Origin: Gemmobacter caeruleus
GTDB taxonomy: Bacteria; Pseudomonadota; Alphaproteobacteria; Rhodobacterales; Rhodobacteraceae
Reading direction: 5' to 3'
NCBI RefSeq assembly: GCF_008271655.1
Contig: NZ_VKKX01000022.1
Span: 186,001 to 250,000, forward strand
DNA: 64,000 nucleotides
In this document: positions 1-10,200 of the stretch, piece by piece
Numbering within the stretch: the first letter of the stretch is position 1
Layout: each line of letters starts with the position of its first letter
The notes under the pieces: generated by a model
Database searches by the model: none
What the model saw: the letters and a program-made list of their open reading frames with translations, nothing else
Told to the model about the DNA's origin: nothing
Translations under genes and position numbers: made by a program

Positions 1-29
1 CCCACCACCGCGCAGCGCAGGAGCCGAGC

Positions 30-1388
30 ATGACCTTTGACCATGATCTTTTCGTCATCGGGGGCGGCTCGGGCGGGGTGCGCGCGGCGCGGATCGCCGC
101 CTCAGAGGGCAAGGCCCGCGTCGCATTGGCCGAGGAATACCGCATGGGCGGCACCTGCGTCATTCGCGGCTGCGTGCCGAAAAAGCTGATGGTCTATGCC
201 AGCGAATATCCCGGCCTGATCGAGGATGCCCGCGCCTATGGCTGGAAGGTGGCTGATGGCAGCTTTGACTGGGGCCATTTCCGCGCCGCGCTCGACAAGG
301 AACTGAACCGGCTGGAGGCCGCCTATCGCGGCGGGCTGACCAATGCCGGCGTGACCATCCATGACCAGCGCGCGCGGGTGGTCGATGCGCATACGGTCGA
401 ACTGGCCGACGGGCAGCGCTTCCGCGCCAAGCACATCCTGATCGCGACCGGCGGCCGCCCCTTCGTGCCGCATTTCCCCGGGTCGGATCTGGCGGTCACC
501 TCGAACGAGATCTTTCGGATGGACGCCCTGCCCTCGCGCGTGCTGGTGGTGGGCGGCGGCTATATCGCCTCGGAATTCGCCTGTATCCTGAACGGGTTGG
601 GGGTGAACGTCACCCAATCCTATCGCAGCGAACAGATCCTGCGCGGCTTTGACGACGAATGCCGCAGCCATATCGCCGATGCGATGCGCGCCTCGGGCAT
701 CGACATCCGCCTGCACAGCATCGTCACCGGCCTGCGCAAGACCGGAACCGGCATCCTTGCCAGCTTTGCCGAAGGGCATGAGGCGGAATATGATCTGGTG
801 CTTTATGCCACCGGCCGCGTGCCCAACAGCGACGGTCTGGGGCTGGAGGAAGCGGGCGTGCGTCTGGGCGCGCGGGGCGAGATCACGGTCGATGACCACA
901 GCCAGACCTCGGTCCCGTCGATCTTTGCCGTGGGCGATGTGACCGACCGCATCAACCTGACCCCCGTCGCCATCCGCGAGGGGCATGCCTTTGCCGATAC
1001 CGTGTTCAAGGGCCAGCCCCGGCAGGCCGATCACGATCTGGTCGCCTCGGCCGTGTTCACCCAGCCGGAATTCGGCACGGTCGGCCTGTCCGAGGAAGCC
1101 GCCCGCGCGCAAGAGCCGATCGAGGTCTATACCGCGCGTTTTCGCCCGATGCAGACCCTGTTCGCCGGGCGCGAGGATCGGGTGCTGATGAAGCTGGTGG
1201 TCAGCCAGTCCAGCCGCAAGGTGCTGGGCTGCCACATCGTCGGCCCGGCTGCGGGCGAGATGATCCAGCTTGCCGCCATCGCGGTGAAGATGGGCGCCAC
1301 GAAAGAGGATTTCGACCGCACCGTCGCCGTGCATCCCACCATGTCCGAAGAACTGGTGACGATGCGCACGCCCACCCGTCGCGACTGA
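30..1388 (+). CDS. gor: glutathione-disulfide reductase
   Basis: NADPH-dependent flavoenzyme that reduces oxidised glutathione in the cytoplasm. The 452-residue length is normal. An N-terminal FAD-binding GGGSGG motif lies at residues 11-16 and the redox-active disulfide is Cys43/Cys48 in GGTCVIRGCVPKK, the spacing typical of glutathione reductases. A second Rossmann motif GGGYIASEF is followed by arginines in SYRSEQILR, which fits NADPH rather than NADH. The C-terminal HPTMSEE carries the active-site His-Glu pair. A ribosome binding site AGGAG lies just upstream. The start overlaps a TGA at 31-33, so an upstream gene may end here, but too little of it is visible to tell. Confidence 0.95.
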   Translation: MTFDHDLFVIGGGSGGVRAARIAASEGKARVALAEEYRMGGTCVIRGCVPKKLMVYASEYPGLIEDARAYGWKVADGSFDWGHFRAALDKELNRLEAAYRGGLTNAGVTIHDQRARVVDAHTVELADGQRFRAKHILIATGGRPFVPHFPGSDLAVTSNEIFRMDALPSRVLVVGGGYIASEFACILNGLGVNVTQSYRSEQILRGFDDECRSHIADAMRASGIDIRLHSIVTGLRKTGTGILASFAEGHEAEYDLVLYATGRVPNSDGLGLEEAGVRLGARGEITVDDHSQTSVPSIFAVGDVTDRINLTPVAIREGHAFADTVFKGQPRQADHDLVASAVFTQPEFGTVGLSEEAARAQEPIEVYTARFRPMQTLFAGREDRVLMKLVVSQSSRKVLGCHIVGPAAGEMIQLAAIAVKMGATKEDFDRTVAVHPTMSEELVTMRTPTRRD

Positions 1389-1506
1389 CGGCCCCGCACC
1401 GGCGGTGCCGCCGATGCGCCGCTGGTCAAACCTGCCGCGCCATGTCGTATTTCGCCTGCCCTCGGCGCGGAAACCCGGCATAGTCGGGCCGAACAGGGAG
1501 TCTCAG

Positions 1507-2880
1507 ATGTTTCTTTCGGTTTTCGACATGTTCAAGGTCGGGATCGGCCCGTCCTCCTCGCATACGATGGGGCCGATGGTGGCGGCGGCGCGGTTTCTCG
1601 ACCGGCTGCGCGCCAGCCCCTTCCATGCCCATGGGCTGCGCGCGTCGCTGCATGGCAGCCTGGCCTTTACCGGCGTCGGCCATGCGACCGACCGCGCCAC
1701 GATCCTCGGTCTCGCCGGGTTCGAACCGGCCAGCTATGACCACGAAAAGGCCGAGGCCGCGCTGGCCGAGATCAGCGCCACCCGGACGGTGACGCCGCCG
1801 GGGCTCGGGCCGCTGCGCTTTGATCCCAAGGCCGACATGCTGTTCGATTTCGGCCCCGCCCTGCCCGGCCATGCCAATGGCATGATCCTGCGCGCGCTCG
1901 ATTCCGAAGGCGACGTGATCCTGGAGGAAACCTATTACTCCATCGGCGGCGGTTTCGTGCTGACCGCGGCCGAACTCGCCGCTGGCGAAAAGGCGGCATC
2001 GGGCCCCAAGGTGCCCTACCCGTTCGAAAGCGCGGCACAGATGCTCGACATGGCGCGCGCCTCGGGCCTGTCGATCGCGGCGATGAAACGCGCCAACGAA
2101 CTGGCGGTGCGCAGCAAGGCCGATCTGGAAACCGGGCTTGACCGGATCTGGGCGGTGATGGAGGCCTGCATCGACCGCGGCATGGCGGGCGAAGGCATCC
2201 TGCCCGGCGGGCTCAAGGTGCGGCGGCGCGCGCGCGGCATCCATCAGGCGCTGCTGGCCGAACGCGGGCTGAACATGACGGCGCCGCACACGATCAACGA
2301 CTGGATGTCGCTTTATGCCATGGCGGTGAACGAGGAAAACGCCGCCGGCGGGCAGGTCGTGACCGCGCCCACCAATGGCGCGGCCGGGGTGCTGCCGGCG
2401 ACGATCCGCTACTGGCTAGATCATGTGCCGGGTGCCAGCCGCAGCCAGATCGGGGATTTCCTGCTGACCGCCGCCGCGATCGGCGGGCTGTGCAAGCATA
2501 ATGCCAGCATCTCGGGCGCCGAATGCGGCTGCCAGGCCGAGGTGGGCAGCGCCGCCGCCATGTCGGCCGCCGGGCTTTGCGCCGTGCTGGGGGGCACGCC
2601 GGAACAGGTGGAAAACGCCGCCGAGATCGCGCTGGAACATCACCTCGGCATGACCTGCGATCCGGTCAAGGGGCTGGTGCAGGTGCCCTGTATCGAACGC
2701 AACGGGCTGGGCGCGATCAAGGCGGTTTCGGCCGCCAGCCTTGCGCTGCGCGGCGACGGGGTGCATCTGGTCAGCCTCGACGCCTGCATCGAGACGATGC
2801 GCCAGACCGGCCATGACATGCACGAGAAATACAAGGAAACCTCTCTGGGCGGGCTGGCGGTCAACGTCCCCAACTGCTGA
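1507..2880 (+). CDS. sdaA: L-serine ammonia-lyase (iron-sulfur type)
   Basis: Deaminates L-serine to pyruvate and ammonia using a [4Fe-4S] cluster rather than PLP. The start at 1507 (GGGAG upstream) gives 457 residues beginning [20 protein letters not shown], which matches the beta domain of single-chain SdaA proteins; upstream in-frame codons exist but would add non-conserved sequence. The alpha domain contains [16 protein letters not shown] and [16 protein letters not shown], where Cys342, Cys384 and Cys395 are the likely cluster ligands. It is read alone, about 120 nt after gor. Confidence 0.95.
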   Translation: MFLSVFDMFKVGIGPSSSHTMGPMVAAARFLDRLRASPFHAHGLRASLHGSLAFTGVGHATDRATILGLAGFEPASYDHEKAEAALAEISATRTVTPPGLGPLRFDPKADMLFDFGPALPGHANGMILRALDSEGDVILEETYYSIGGGFVLTAAELAAGEKAASGPKVPYPFESAAQMLDMARASGLSIAAMKRANELAVRSKADLETGLDRIWAVMEACIDRGMAGEGILPGGLKVRRRARGIHQALLAERGLNMTAPHTINDWMSLYAMAVNEENAAGGQVVTAPTNGAAGVLPATIRYWLDHVPGASRSQIGDFLLTAAAIGGLCKHNASISGAECGCQAEVGSAAAMSAAGLCAVLGGTPEQVENAAEIALEHHLGMTCDPVKGLVQVPCIERNGLGAIKAVSAASLALRGDGVHLVSLDACIETMRQTGHDMHEKYKETSLGGLAVNVPNC

Positions 2881-3027
2881 GGTCTGCTTTTCCCGGATAC
2901 TCTCGGGCGGCGCGACTGGCGGCGGGGGCAGGCAGCCCCGCCGCCCCGGCAGCGACAGGATCTGCCGCTTTCGGACGCGAAAACCGCAGCCCCGCCCGGC
3001 ATCCTCGCCCGAGGATAGGAGCGCGCG

Positions 3028-3969
3028 ATGCCCCACGACCGCCCCCTGATGGGTGCCCTCTTGATGATTGCCTTCTGCGTGCTGGCGCCGCTGCTGGATG
3101 TCTGCGCCAAGCTTGCGGCGGCCGAACTGCCGGTCGGGCAGATCACGCTGGCGCGGTTTGTCGTGCAGGTGGCGCTGATGTTGCCTGTAGCGGCGCTGCT
3201 GCGCGACTGGGGGCATCTCACGCCGCGCCTGATCGGGTTGATCGGGCTGCGCGCGGTGTTCCTCGTCCTTTCGACCTATTGTTTCATCGCGGGCATCGCG
3301 GTGATGCCGATCGCCGATGCGCTGGCCATCGTCTTTGTCGAACCCTTCATCCTTTTGCTGCTGGGCTATCTGCTGTTTGGCGATGCGGTCGGGCCGCGGC
3401 GGATCATCGCCTCGGTCATCGGTTTTGCCGGGGCGCTGCTGGTGATCCAGCCAGCCTTCGTGACCTTTGGCTATGTCACGCTGTTTCCGCTGGGCACGGC
3501 GTTCCTGTTCGCCTTCTACATGCTGGTGACCCGGGCCATGGCCAGCAGCCTGAACCCGGTGCCGATGCAGCTCCACACCGCGATTGCGGGCGTCGCGATC
3601 TGCGCCCCGGTCATCCTCTGGGCCGAGGGCAGCGGCCTGCCCGACCTCGATCCGGTCATGCCGCAGGGGGTGTTCTGGCTCTGGCTGTTCGGGGTGGGGT
3701 TCTGGGCCACGGTCAGCCATATGTGCATGACCTACGCGCTGAAATTCGCCACCGCCGCCGCCCTCGCACCGCTGCATTACTTTGAGATCGTGATCGCCGT
3801 CGCCCTTGGCTATCTGGTCTTCGGCGATTTCCCCAATGCGCTGACCTGGGCGGGGATCGTGGTCATCACCGCCTCGGGTCTTTATGTCATCTGGCGCGAA
3901 AGGGCGCTTGCACGGCTGGCCGCGTCAGCGCCCGGATCGCCGCATCCAGCCGCGCAGCCGGCAGAATGA
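3028..3969 (+). CDS. EamA/DMT-family permease
   Basis: Inner-membrane transporter of the drug/metabolite superfamily, 313 residues, with about ten hydrophobic segments arranged as two EamA repeats. The first repeat ends in a conserved GFAGALLVIQP motif and the second in TWAGIVVITASGLYVIWRE. Substrate cannot be deduced; such proteins export amino acids or other metabolites. AGGAG lies 6 nt before the ATG. Its last 83 nt overlap the thiamine diphosphokinase gene on the opposite strand, an unusually long tail-to-tail overlap that fixes the C-terminus as non-conserved Ala/Pro-rich sequence. Confidence 0.88.
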   Translation: MPHDRPLMGALLMIAFCVLAPLLDVCAKLAAAELPVGQITLARFVVQVALMLPVAALLRDWGHLTPRLIGLIGLRAVFLVLSTYCFIAGIAVMPIADALAIVFVEPFILLLLGYLLFGDAVGPRRIIASVIGFAGALLVIQPAFVTFGYVTLFPLGTAFLFAFYMLVTRAMASSLNPVPMQLHTAIAGVAICAPVILWAEGSGLPDLDPVMPQGVFWLWLFGVGFWATVSHMCMTYALKFATAAALAPLHYFEIVIAVALGYLVFGDFPNALTWAGIVVITASGLYVIWRERALARLAASAPGSPHPAAQPAE

Positions 3970-4597
3970 CCAGCACGCCGGGGCGGTCGAAATCCAGCCG
4001 CACCCGCGCCGCGCTCACCCGGTTTGAGGTGCCGATCCGCCCCATCGGCGACAGGGTCAGCCCGTCGATCGGCCATTCCAGACCGACACTCCGCCCCGTC
4101 ACCTCGGTCAGCGGATAGAGCGACAGCCGGTCGCCCGGGCGCAGATGCAGGTCAAGCCGGGGCGGCGCGGCAAGGATCACATCCTCCGGCCCCATCAGCA
4201 GCACCGGCGCGCCCCCCGCCGCCTGATGCCGCATCAGCCCGGACAGCACCGCCAGCCCGTGATCGGCCCGCCCGCCCAGACAGCCCGGCGCCAGCACCAG
4301 CCGCGCGCCCGCCCCCCGCAGCGCCAGCAGCGCCTTGTCGAAATCGGTGGTTTCCTGCTCTGCCACCGCATGCAGCCGCGCCGCCCCCAGCCGGGTGCGT
4401 GCCGCGTCGGAAATCGAATCGAGATCGCCCACCACCGCCGCCGGTTCCACCCCAAGCGCCAGCGCGCGGTCCGCCCCGCCATCCGCCGCGACCAGCACCG
4501 GCGCGCGTTTCAGCGCCCGGCGCAGTTCCAACCGGCGCAGCGGCCCGCCCGCGACCAGCGTGACAGCGGCGCCGGCATCGACAATCGGCTGATTCAT
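3887..4597 (-). CDS. thiN: thiamine diphosphokinase
   Basis: Transfers pyrophosphate from ATP to thiamine to make the cofactor thiamine diphosphate. The 236 residues show the family pattern: AADGGADRAL (residues 37-46), the metal-binding GDLDS at 57-61, QETTDFDKAL, and a C-terminal beta domain ending in SNRVSAARVRLDFDRPGVLVIL, where the Ser-Asn pair contacts thiamine. No thiamine riboswitch is visible in the 138 nt upstream. Its 3' end runs 83 nt into the convergent permease gene. Confidence 0.9.
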   Translation of the reverse strand: MNQPIVDAGAAVTLVAGGPLRRLELRRALKRAPVLVAADGGADRALALGVEPAAVVGDLDSISDAARTRLGAARLHAVAEQETTDFDKALLALRGAGARLVLAPGCLGGRADHGLAVLSGLMRHQAAGGAPVLLMGPEDVILAAPPRLDLHLRPGDRLSLYPLTEVTGRSVGLEWPIDGLTLSPMGRIGTSNRVSAARVRLDFDRPGVLVILPAARLDAAIRALTRPAVQAPFRAR

Positions 4598-4681
4598 GCG
4601 GATACTGTTCCTGAATTAAGGCAAGGCGCCGGGTTGCGGGCCATAATCAATCCTTCAAATTACCCCTATCTGTCCACGGAA

Positions 4682-4711
4682 TTGAACCTTGAGGCGGTAA
4701 AGTGGCATCAT
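4682..4711 (+). promoter_or_regulatory. candidate sigma-70 promoter for the 715-residue gene
   Basis: TTGAAC at 4682-4687 and CATCAT at 4706-4711 are separated by 18 nt, in the AT-rich 138-nt gap between the divergent thiN and the gene starting at 4736. Four of six bases match consensus in each box. Only a sequence match; the transcript start would leave a leader of roughly 18 nt. Confidence 0.3.
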
Positions 4712-4735
4712 GGTTTGTAGAAGGCGAAACATCCG

Positions 4736-6883
4736 ATGATCGGAGCCAGTAAAATCCTCACGGTCTCCTACGGGACGTTCTCCTGTACCCTGGAGGGGTT
4801 TGACGACCCGTTCAACACGATGAAGGCCATCGCGGAATATTTCCGCGACCTGGCGGCGGAGGATCGCTATTTCGGCGCCGAGCCGCCGACCCCCGATGCC
4901 GCCATGCTTCACCGTATTGCCGAGCGCGAGATTCAGCGCCGGGTCGAGGCCAAGATTCAGGAAAACGGCGTGATCCTGCGCGCGGCGGATATTCCGGCGG
5001 TCGAATCGCGCGATGCGGCGCCGGTTCCGGCCCCGGCCCCTGCCGCGCCGGTGGCCGAGGTCGCCCTGCCCGAGGCCCCCGCCCCCGCCGCGCCGGTTTC
5101 GGCACAGGATCAGAGCGTGGCGGAAAAGCTGTCGCGCATCCGTTCGGCGGTGGCGCGGTCGCAAACCTCCACGATCACCCCGGCCGCCGCCGTGCCGCCC
5201 GCCCCTGCCTTTGAATCCGCCGCTTTCGACTATGTCGAAGATGCCGATGACGTGGCTCCGCTGCCGGCGCCCGCCGCCCTGTCCGACTTTGCGGAGGATG
5301 ACCTGGCGGTGGATCTGGCAGAGGAAGATTTCACCGCCGAGCCGGAAGCTGCCTTTGACAGCGCCGATGACGGTGCGATGCTGGCGCATCTGGCCGCCGC
5401 CGAGGCCACTTATGGCGGTCTGGCCCCTGAACCGGCCGAGACGCTGCCCGCCGATCTGATCGAGGATCTGCCGGAGGATCTGGTCGAAGATTTCGCCGAG
5501 GAAGTGGCCGAGCATTTCGCGGATGAGCTGGCGCATGCCACCCCCGACGATCTCGCGGCCAGCTTTGCGGAACCCGAGGTCACCTTCGACGACGAGGACG
5601 ATCTGAGCGGGCTGCTCTCGACCCTGGCCGCCGAAACCGCGGCCAAGGCCGAGGAGGCCGCTGCCGCGCCGATGCCCGCCGAAGAAGGGTTCGACGCCGA
5701 AGACCTGACCGAAGACATGGCCGAGGATATGGCCGATGTCACCTTCCGCTTTGATGACGCCGAACCGACCGCCGCGGCCGAGGTCGAAGCCACGCTACCC
5801 GAAGCCGAGGTCGAAGCCGAGCCCGTCGCCGAAGCCCCCGCCCAGCCCGTGCGCCCCGAAGCGCAGGAGCGGCTGGAGCGCGCCCGCGCTCGGGTGATCC
5901 GCATCCGCCGCGCCCCGGCGCCAGAGGCCGAGACCGCCGAACTGGCCGGCGACACGCCCGCCGCCCCGGCGCTGACCCCCGAGGCCGAGGCCGATCTGAT
6001 CCGCGAACTGGCCGAGGTGCAGGCCGAGGCCAAGCTCGCCCCGCCGGCCGAGGGCGCCGCCGCGCGCCCCGTCCGTCCGACCCGGCCGGTCCGCCCGGTG
6101 CGCCCCAACCGCCCCGTCACGCCGCCCTCGGCCGCCGACACCAATGACGCCGCCGTCTCGCGCCTGCTGGAAGAAACCAATTCGCAACTGGCCGGCCCGG
6201 AAAATCGCCGCCGCCTGGCCGCGATCCAGCATCTGAAGGCCGCCGTGGCCGCGACCGTCGCCGAACGCCGCGCTGGTGCCGCCAAGCCGGTCAGCGAGGC
6301 CGAGCGTCTGGACCCCTATCGCGAAGACCTGTCGCAGATCGTGCATCCCAAGGCTGACGCCCCCGCCCCGGCCAGCCCGCGCCCGACGCCGCTGGTGCTG
6401 GTTTCGGAACAGCGGGTCGATCGGTCCGCCGCCGCCTCGGTTACGCCGATCCGGCCGCAGCGCGTGGCCGCCGCGACCGCCGTCGCCGCCGCCTTCGATC
6501 CGCAGGATCTGGAGGAGGACGAAGACGATCTTGTTGCCGGAGAGGCCGAGGATGACAGCGCCGACGAGGACGAAAACATGTTCTCCGACAGCGGCGATTT
6601 CTCGGAATTCGCCGAACGGCTGGGCGCCCAGGGCCTGCCCGCGCTGCTGGAGGCCGCCGCCGCCTATGCCGCCTGCGTCGAAGGCCGGCCGCATTTCTCG
6701 CGGCCGCAGATCATGCGCCAGATCGCAGCCTTGCAGGAAACCACCGGCAGCAGCCGCGAGGACAGCCTGCGCAGCTTTGGCACGCTGTTGCGCGACGGGC
6801 GGATCGTGAAGGTCCGCCGCGGGCAATATGCACTGAGCGAGGGCTCGCATGTGCTGGCCGAGGCGCGCAAGATCGTCGGCTGA
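4736..6883 (+). CDS. conserved protein with long acidic, Pro-rich central region
   Basis: A 715-residue protein I do not recognise functionally; homologues in this family have sometimes been labelled CheA, but no histidine-kinase motif is present. An ordered N-terminal block (about residues 1-85, with SYGTFSCTLEGFDDPFNTMKAI) is followed by roughly 500 residues rich in Ala, Glu, Asp and Pro. These include repeated acidic helices such as DLIEDLPEDLVEDF (about 239-270) and a basic run of RPV/RPT/RPN triplets near 443-462. A compact C-terminal block of about 90 residues (FAERLGAQGLPALL to the end) looks helical and ends in a winged-helix-like RDGRIVKVRRGQYAL. No signal peptide or membrane segment is seen. 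The layout suggests a cytoplasmic scaffold with two folded ends. Confidence 0.75.
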   Translation: MIGASKILTVSYGTFSCTLEGFDDPFNTMKAIAEYFRDLAAEDRYFGAEPPTPDAAMLHRIAEREIQRRVEAKIQENGVILRAADIPAVESRDAAPVPAPAPAAPVAEVALPEAPAPAAPVSAQDQSVAEKLSRIRSAVARSQTSTITPAAAVPPAPAFESAAFDYVEDADDVAPLPAPAALSDFAEDDLAVDLAEEDFTAEPEAAFDSADDGAMLAHLAAAEATYGGLAPEPAETLPADLIEDLPEDLVEDFAEEVAEHFADELAHATPDDLAASFAEPEVTFDDEDDLSGLLSTLAAETAAKAEEAAAAPMPAEEGFDAEDLTEDMAEDMADVTFRFDDAEPTAAAEVEATLPEAEVEAEPVAEAPAQPVRPEAQERLERARARVIRIRRAPAPEAETAELAGDTPAAPALTPEAEADLIRELAEVQAEAKLAPPAEGAAARPVRPTRPVRPVRPNRPVTPPSAADTNDAAVSRLLEETNSQLAGPENRRRLAAIQHLKAAVAATVAERRAGAAKPVSEAERLDPYREDLSQIVHPKADAPAPASPRPTPLVLVSEQRVDRSAAASVTPIRPQRVAAATAVAAAFDPQDLEEDEDDLVAGEAEDDSADEDENMFSDSGDFSEFAERLGAQGLPALLEAAAAYAACVEGRPHFSRPQIMRQIAALQETTGSSREDSLRSFGTLLRDGRIVKVRRGQYALSEGSHVLAEARKIVG

Positions 6884-6935
6884 CCCGCAAGGGATACAGA
6901 GCCGGGTTGCAGGGCTGCCACTCTCCCCGGACGGA

Positions 6936-6963
6936 AAAGGCGGAAGGTCACCCTTCCGCCTTT
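6936..6963 (+). terminator. hairpin terminator after the 715-residue gene
   Basis: A perfect 12-bp inverted repeat, AAAGGCGGAAGG at 6936-6947 and its complement at 6952-6963, with a four-base loop. It starts 53 nt after the stop at 6883 and ends 13 nt before the stop of the convergent DUF2842 gene. The arms supply an A-run on one side and a T-run on the other, so it could serve both transcripts. Confidence 0.75.
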
Positions 6964-6976
6964 GCCATTTCCGGGA

Positions 6977-7207
6977 TCAGTCGCTTTCGGGCGGGGCGTC
7001 CGGGTCGGGCTGGCCCACCCCGCGGAACACCGCGCGAAAGGGCAAGGCCCACAGGAACCCCAACCCGACATAGATCAGCAGTTCTAGCCAGATCGGCGGG
7101 CGGTCCAGCGCGCCCATGATCCCCCAGGCCACCACCACATAAAGCGGCAGGCCCAGCAACAAGATCACCAGCGCGAGGCGCTTGCGGGTGCGATAGCTCA
7201 GCGCCAT
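6977..7207 (-). CDS. DUF2842 membrane protein
   Basis: A 76-residue protein with two hydrophobic segments (about residues 11-30 and 42-62), a basic N-terminus MALSYRTRKR and a final WALPFRAVFRGVGQPDPDAP, which fits the DUF2842 family of small alphaproteobacterial membrane proteins of unknown function. The start at 7207 is chosen because GGAGGAACC sits just upstream; a longer in-frame version would run back into purA. It lies 19 nt after the purA stop and is probably cotranscribed with it. Confidence 0.8.
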   Translation of the reverse strand: MALSYRTRKRLALVILLLGLPLYVVVAWGIMGALDRPPIWLELLIYVGLGFLWALPFRAVFRGVGQPDPDAPPESD

Positions 7208-7226
7208 GGCCGGTTCCTCCCCCGTC

Positions 7227-8519
7227 TCAATCCGCGAAAGGATCGGTGACCAGGATCGTGTCATCGCGCTCCGGGCTGGTCGAAAGCAGCGCGACCGGGC
7301 AATGGATCAGTTCCTCGACGCGGCGCACATATTTGATGGCGGCGGCCGGAAGCTCGGCCCAGCTGCGCGCGCCGGCGGTCGATTCGCTCCAGCCTTCCAG
7401 CTCTTCGTAGATCGGCTTGCAGCGCGCCTGCTGATCGGCGGCGGTCGGCAGATGGTCGATCACCGTGCCGTCCAGATCGTAGCCCACGCAGATCTTGAGC
7501 GTCTTGAAACCGTCCAGCACATCCAGCTTGGTCAGCGCGATGCCCGACACGCCCGAGGTGGCGCAGGTCTGGCGCACCAGCACGGCATCGAACCAGCCAC
7601 AGCGGCGCTTGCGCCCGGTCACAGTGCCGAATTCATGGCCCCGCTCGCCCAGACGTTCGCCATCGGCATCGTCCAGCTCTGCCGGGAAGGGGCCTTCGCC
7701 CACGCGGGTCGTATAGGCCTTGACGATACCCAGCACGAAGTCGATCGCCGTCGGCCCCAGGCCCACGCCGGTCGCCGCCTGCCCCGCCAGGGTATTCGAC
7801 GAGGTGACAAAGGGATAGGTGCCGAAATCAACGTCCAGAAGCGCGCCCTGCGCCCCCTCGAACAGGATGCGCTTGCCGGCGCGACGCGCCTCGGTCAGCA
7901 CCTTCCAGACCGGCGCGGCAAAGGGCAGAACCTGCCCGGCGATCTCGGTCAGGGCGGCGATCAGCCCGGCGCGGTCCACCGGCTCCAGGCCCAGACCCTT
8001 GCGCAGCGCGTCATGATGCGCCAGCAGACGGTCCACCCGGGTTTCCAGCGTCGCCGCATCGGCCAGATCGGCCACGCGGATGGCGCGCCGACCGACCTTG
8101 TCCTCATAGGCCGGGCCGATGCCGCGGCCGGTGGTGCCGATCTTGGCCACGCCCACGGCGCCTTCGCGGGCGCGGTCCAGCTCGCCATGCAGCGGCAGGA
8201 TGAGCGAGGTGTTCTCGGCGATCATCAGATTGTCGGCGGTGATCTCCACCCCCTGCGCGCGCAGCTTGGCGATCTCGGCCACCAGATGCCAGGGATCCAG
8301 CACCACGCCATTGCCGATCACGCTCAGCTTGCCACCGCGCACGATGCCCGAGGGCAGCAGCGACAGCTTGTAGACCTTGCCGTCGATGACGAGCGTATGG
8401 CCCGCGTTGTGACCACCCTGAAAACGCGCGATCACATCGGCGCGTTCGCTGAGCCAGTCAACGATCTTGCCCTTCCCCTCGTCGCCCCATTGGGCGCCCA
8501 CGACGACGACATTGGCCAT
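7227..8519 (-). CDS. purA: adenylosuccinate synthetase
   Basis: GTP-dependent enzyme that joins IMP and aspartate in the AMP branch of purine synthesis. The start at 8519 gives 430 residues beginning [22 protein letters not shown], matching family length; the open frame extends further upstream without homology. Catalytic Asp13 (GDEGKGK) and His41 (GGHNAGHT) are in place, and the C-terminal half carries the IMP- and GTP-binding segments ([14 protein letters not shown], ATTTGRxRR-like [15 protein letters not shown]). Probably cotranscribed with the downstream DUF2842 gene. Confidence 0.96.
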   Translation of the reverse strand: MANVVVVGAQWGDEGKGKIVDWLSERADVIARFQGGHNAGHTLVIDGKVYKLSLLPSGIVRGGKLSVIGNGVVLDPWHLVAEIAKLRAQGVEITADNLMIAENTSLILPLHGELDRAREGAVGVAKIGTTGRGIGPAYEDKVGRRAIRVADLADAATLETRVDRLLAHHDALRKGLGLEPVDRAGLIAALTEIAGQVLPFAAPVWKVLTEARRAGKRILFEGAQGALLDVDFGTYPFVTSSNTLAGQAATGVGLGPTAIDFVLGIVKAYTTRVGEGPFPAELDDADGERLGERGHEFGTVTGRKRRCGWFDAVLVRQTCATSGVSGIALTKLDVLDGFKTLKICVGYDLDGTVIDHLPTAADQQARCKPIYEELEGWSESTAGARSWAELPAAAIKYVRRVEELIHCPVALLSTSPERDDTILVTDPFAD

Positions 8520-8721
8520 GCCAGCAATCCTTCGGCAGAGTGAAACCCGCGACCGTATATAGAGAGAGGCCGCGCGATGACAGAGGAAAATCGCCGCATC
8601 GCCCCAAGCAATGTCGGGGCGGACGCAAGGCAGCGGCGCTGTCCCCTTTGGCCTCTGGTTAATTCGCCCCGGGCTGCCTGGAAAAAGAGTGGCACGGGGA
8701 GCCCTCCTCCCCTCCACTTTC

Positions 8722-10200
8722 TCAAATATCCTCGGCTTGGGAATGCGCCGCAGGCTCAAAGGCGGCAGACAGCCCCCCTTGCACCGCCGCCCGCCCGCGC
8801 CGCGCCGCCGCGCCCAGCACCTCGGGCGCGTGGCCGGAAAAGCCGATGACGAGGCCGGGCCGCGCGGGGCTGGGGCAATCGGGGCCGGCATACATCCCGC
8901 TCAGGGCGCGGCAGCCAAGGCCGGCTGCGCGCAGGCGGGCGACAAGGGCGTGATCATCGGTGCCGGTCGGCAGCGGCAGGGTCAGGTGCAGGCCCTGGTC
9001 CGGCGCCTTCGGCTGCGCTCCGCCATCCCGCAACGCGGCCACCAGCGCATCGCGTGCGGCAAGGCTGCGCAGTCGCGCGCGGCGCAGGTGGCGGGCAAAG
9101 CCGCCCTCGGCCAGAAACGCCGCCATGGCGGGTTCGATCAGCCCGGCCGGGGCGCGGTCGCTGCGCTGGCGCAGGGCCAGGACCGGGGCGATCAGCGCTT
9201 CGGGCAGCACGAGATAGCCCATGCGCAGCCCCGGCATCAGCGCCTTGGAAAAGGTGCCGGCATAGATCACCCGCCCGGCCCCATCCATCCCTTGCAGCGC
9301 CGCCAGCGGCGGGCCGGCATAGCGGAATTCGCTGTCATAATCATCCTCGATCACCCAGGCGCCGGCCCGCGCCGCCCAGTCGAGCAGCGCGAGGCGGCGG
9401 CGCATCGACAGCACGACGCCCAGCGGAAACTGATGCGCCGGGGTGACATAGGCGGCGCGGGCGCCGGGGGCACGGGCGATGCCCGCCGCCACGTCCAGCC
9501 CCTCGGCATCGACCGGCACCGGGCAGAGCCGCTGATCCGCAAAGGCCGCGCGGGCCGACGGATAGCCCGGATCCTCCATCCAGACCGTGTCGCCTGGGGC
9601 CAGCACCGCCCGCGCGATCAGGTCAAGCGCGCCCTGCGTGCCCGCGGTCAGCACGATCCGGTCAGGGTCGAGCCGCAGCCCGCGCGCGACGCGCAGGTAA
9701 TCGGCCAGCGCCGCGCGCAGGCCGGCATCTCCGCGCGGATCGGCATAGTGGAACAGCGCGGGCGCCGGGCGAGCAAGCGTCCGGCTCACCAGCACCCGCA
9801 GCGCCGCAAGGCTGATCGGGTCGGGAAAGGCCAGGCCCAGGTCGCCCGGCAGGTCACGCGCCTGCCAGGCCGCTGTGGTGGGCGGCGCGGCGGGCGGCGG
9901 CGCCAGTTGCGGCACGGCGCCGGCGACAAAGGTGCCCGCACCCACCCGCGCCTCGGCAAAGCCCTCGGCCAGCAGCATCTCGTAGCCGGCGACCACCGCG
10001 CCCCGCGCGAGGCCCCATTGCGCGGCCAGCGCACGGCTGGGCGGCAGCTTGGCCCCGGGCGGCAGGCGCCCGGTCTCGATCGCGCGGCGCAGCGCGGCAT
10101 AGACCCCGCGCGCCCGTGACCCCGGCAGGTCGCTGGCGGCGGGCATCAGCGGGATCAGCCCCGACCAATCGGGCATATTGGTCTTATTTCTTTTTGCCAT
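8722..10200 (-). CDS. MocR/PdxR-family regulator (GntR wing-helix fused to aminotransferase)
   Basis: A 492-residue regulator. Residues about 30-100 form a GntR winged helix ([43 protein letters not shown]). The rest is a fold-type I aminotransferase domain with the PLP pattern [27 protein letters not shown] and a Schiff-base lysine in [19 protein letters not shown]. Such proteins bind PLP and act as sensors rather than enzymes. The start at 10200 has GAGG 7 nt upstream. An ATG at 10176 is a possible alternative that would place all three copies of the nearby repeat upstream of the gene. It diverges from the oxidoreductase at 10261, its likely target. Confidence 0.88.
   Translation of the reverse strand: MAKRNKTNMPDWSGLIPLMPAASDLPGSRARGVYAALRRAIETGRLPPGAKLPPSRALAAQWGLARGAVVAGYEMLLAEGFAEARVGAGTFVAGAVPQLAPPPAAPPTTAAWQARDLPGDLGLAFPDPISLAALRVLVSRTLARPAPALFHYADPRGDAGLRAALADYLRVARGLRLDPDRIVLTAGTQGALDLIARAVLAPGDTVWMEDPGYPSARAAFADQRLCPVPVDAEGLDVAAGIARAPGARAAYVTPAHQFPLGVVLSMRRRLALLDWAARAGAWVIEDDYDSEFRYAGPPLAALQGMDGAGRVIYAGTFSKALMPGLRMGYLVLPEALIAPVLALRQRSDRAPAGLIEPAMAAFLAEGGFARHLRRARLRSLAARDALVAALRDGGAQPKAPDQGLHLTLPLPTGTDDHALVARLRAAGLGCRALSGMYAGPDCPSPARPGLVIGFSGHAPEVLGAAARRGRAAVQGGLSAAFEPAAHSQAEDI

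Noticed and set aside
1-33. Tail of an upstream gene ending at TGA 31-33
   Set aside because: Only ten codons are visible and they match no C-terminus I recognise.
102-1481. Long antisense open frame under gor, and similar long frames opposite many genes
   Set aside because: Composition (Arg/His/Gly/Ala-rich, no motifs) is what the complement of GC-rich coding DNA produces; the sense frames carry clear families.
4145-4720. Open frame antisense to thiN
   Set aside because: Arg/Gln/Pro-rich with no family resemblance; thiN has all its motifs.
4598-4735. Thiamine riboswitch before thiN
   Set aside because: None of the conserved TPP core (CUGAGA…) is present.
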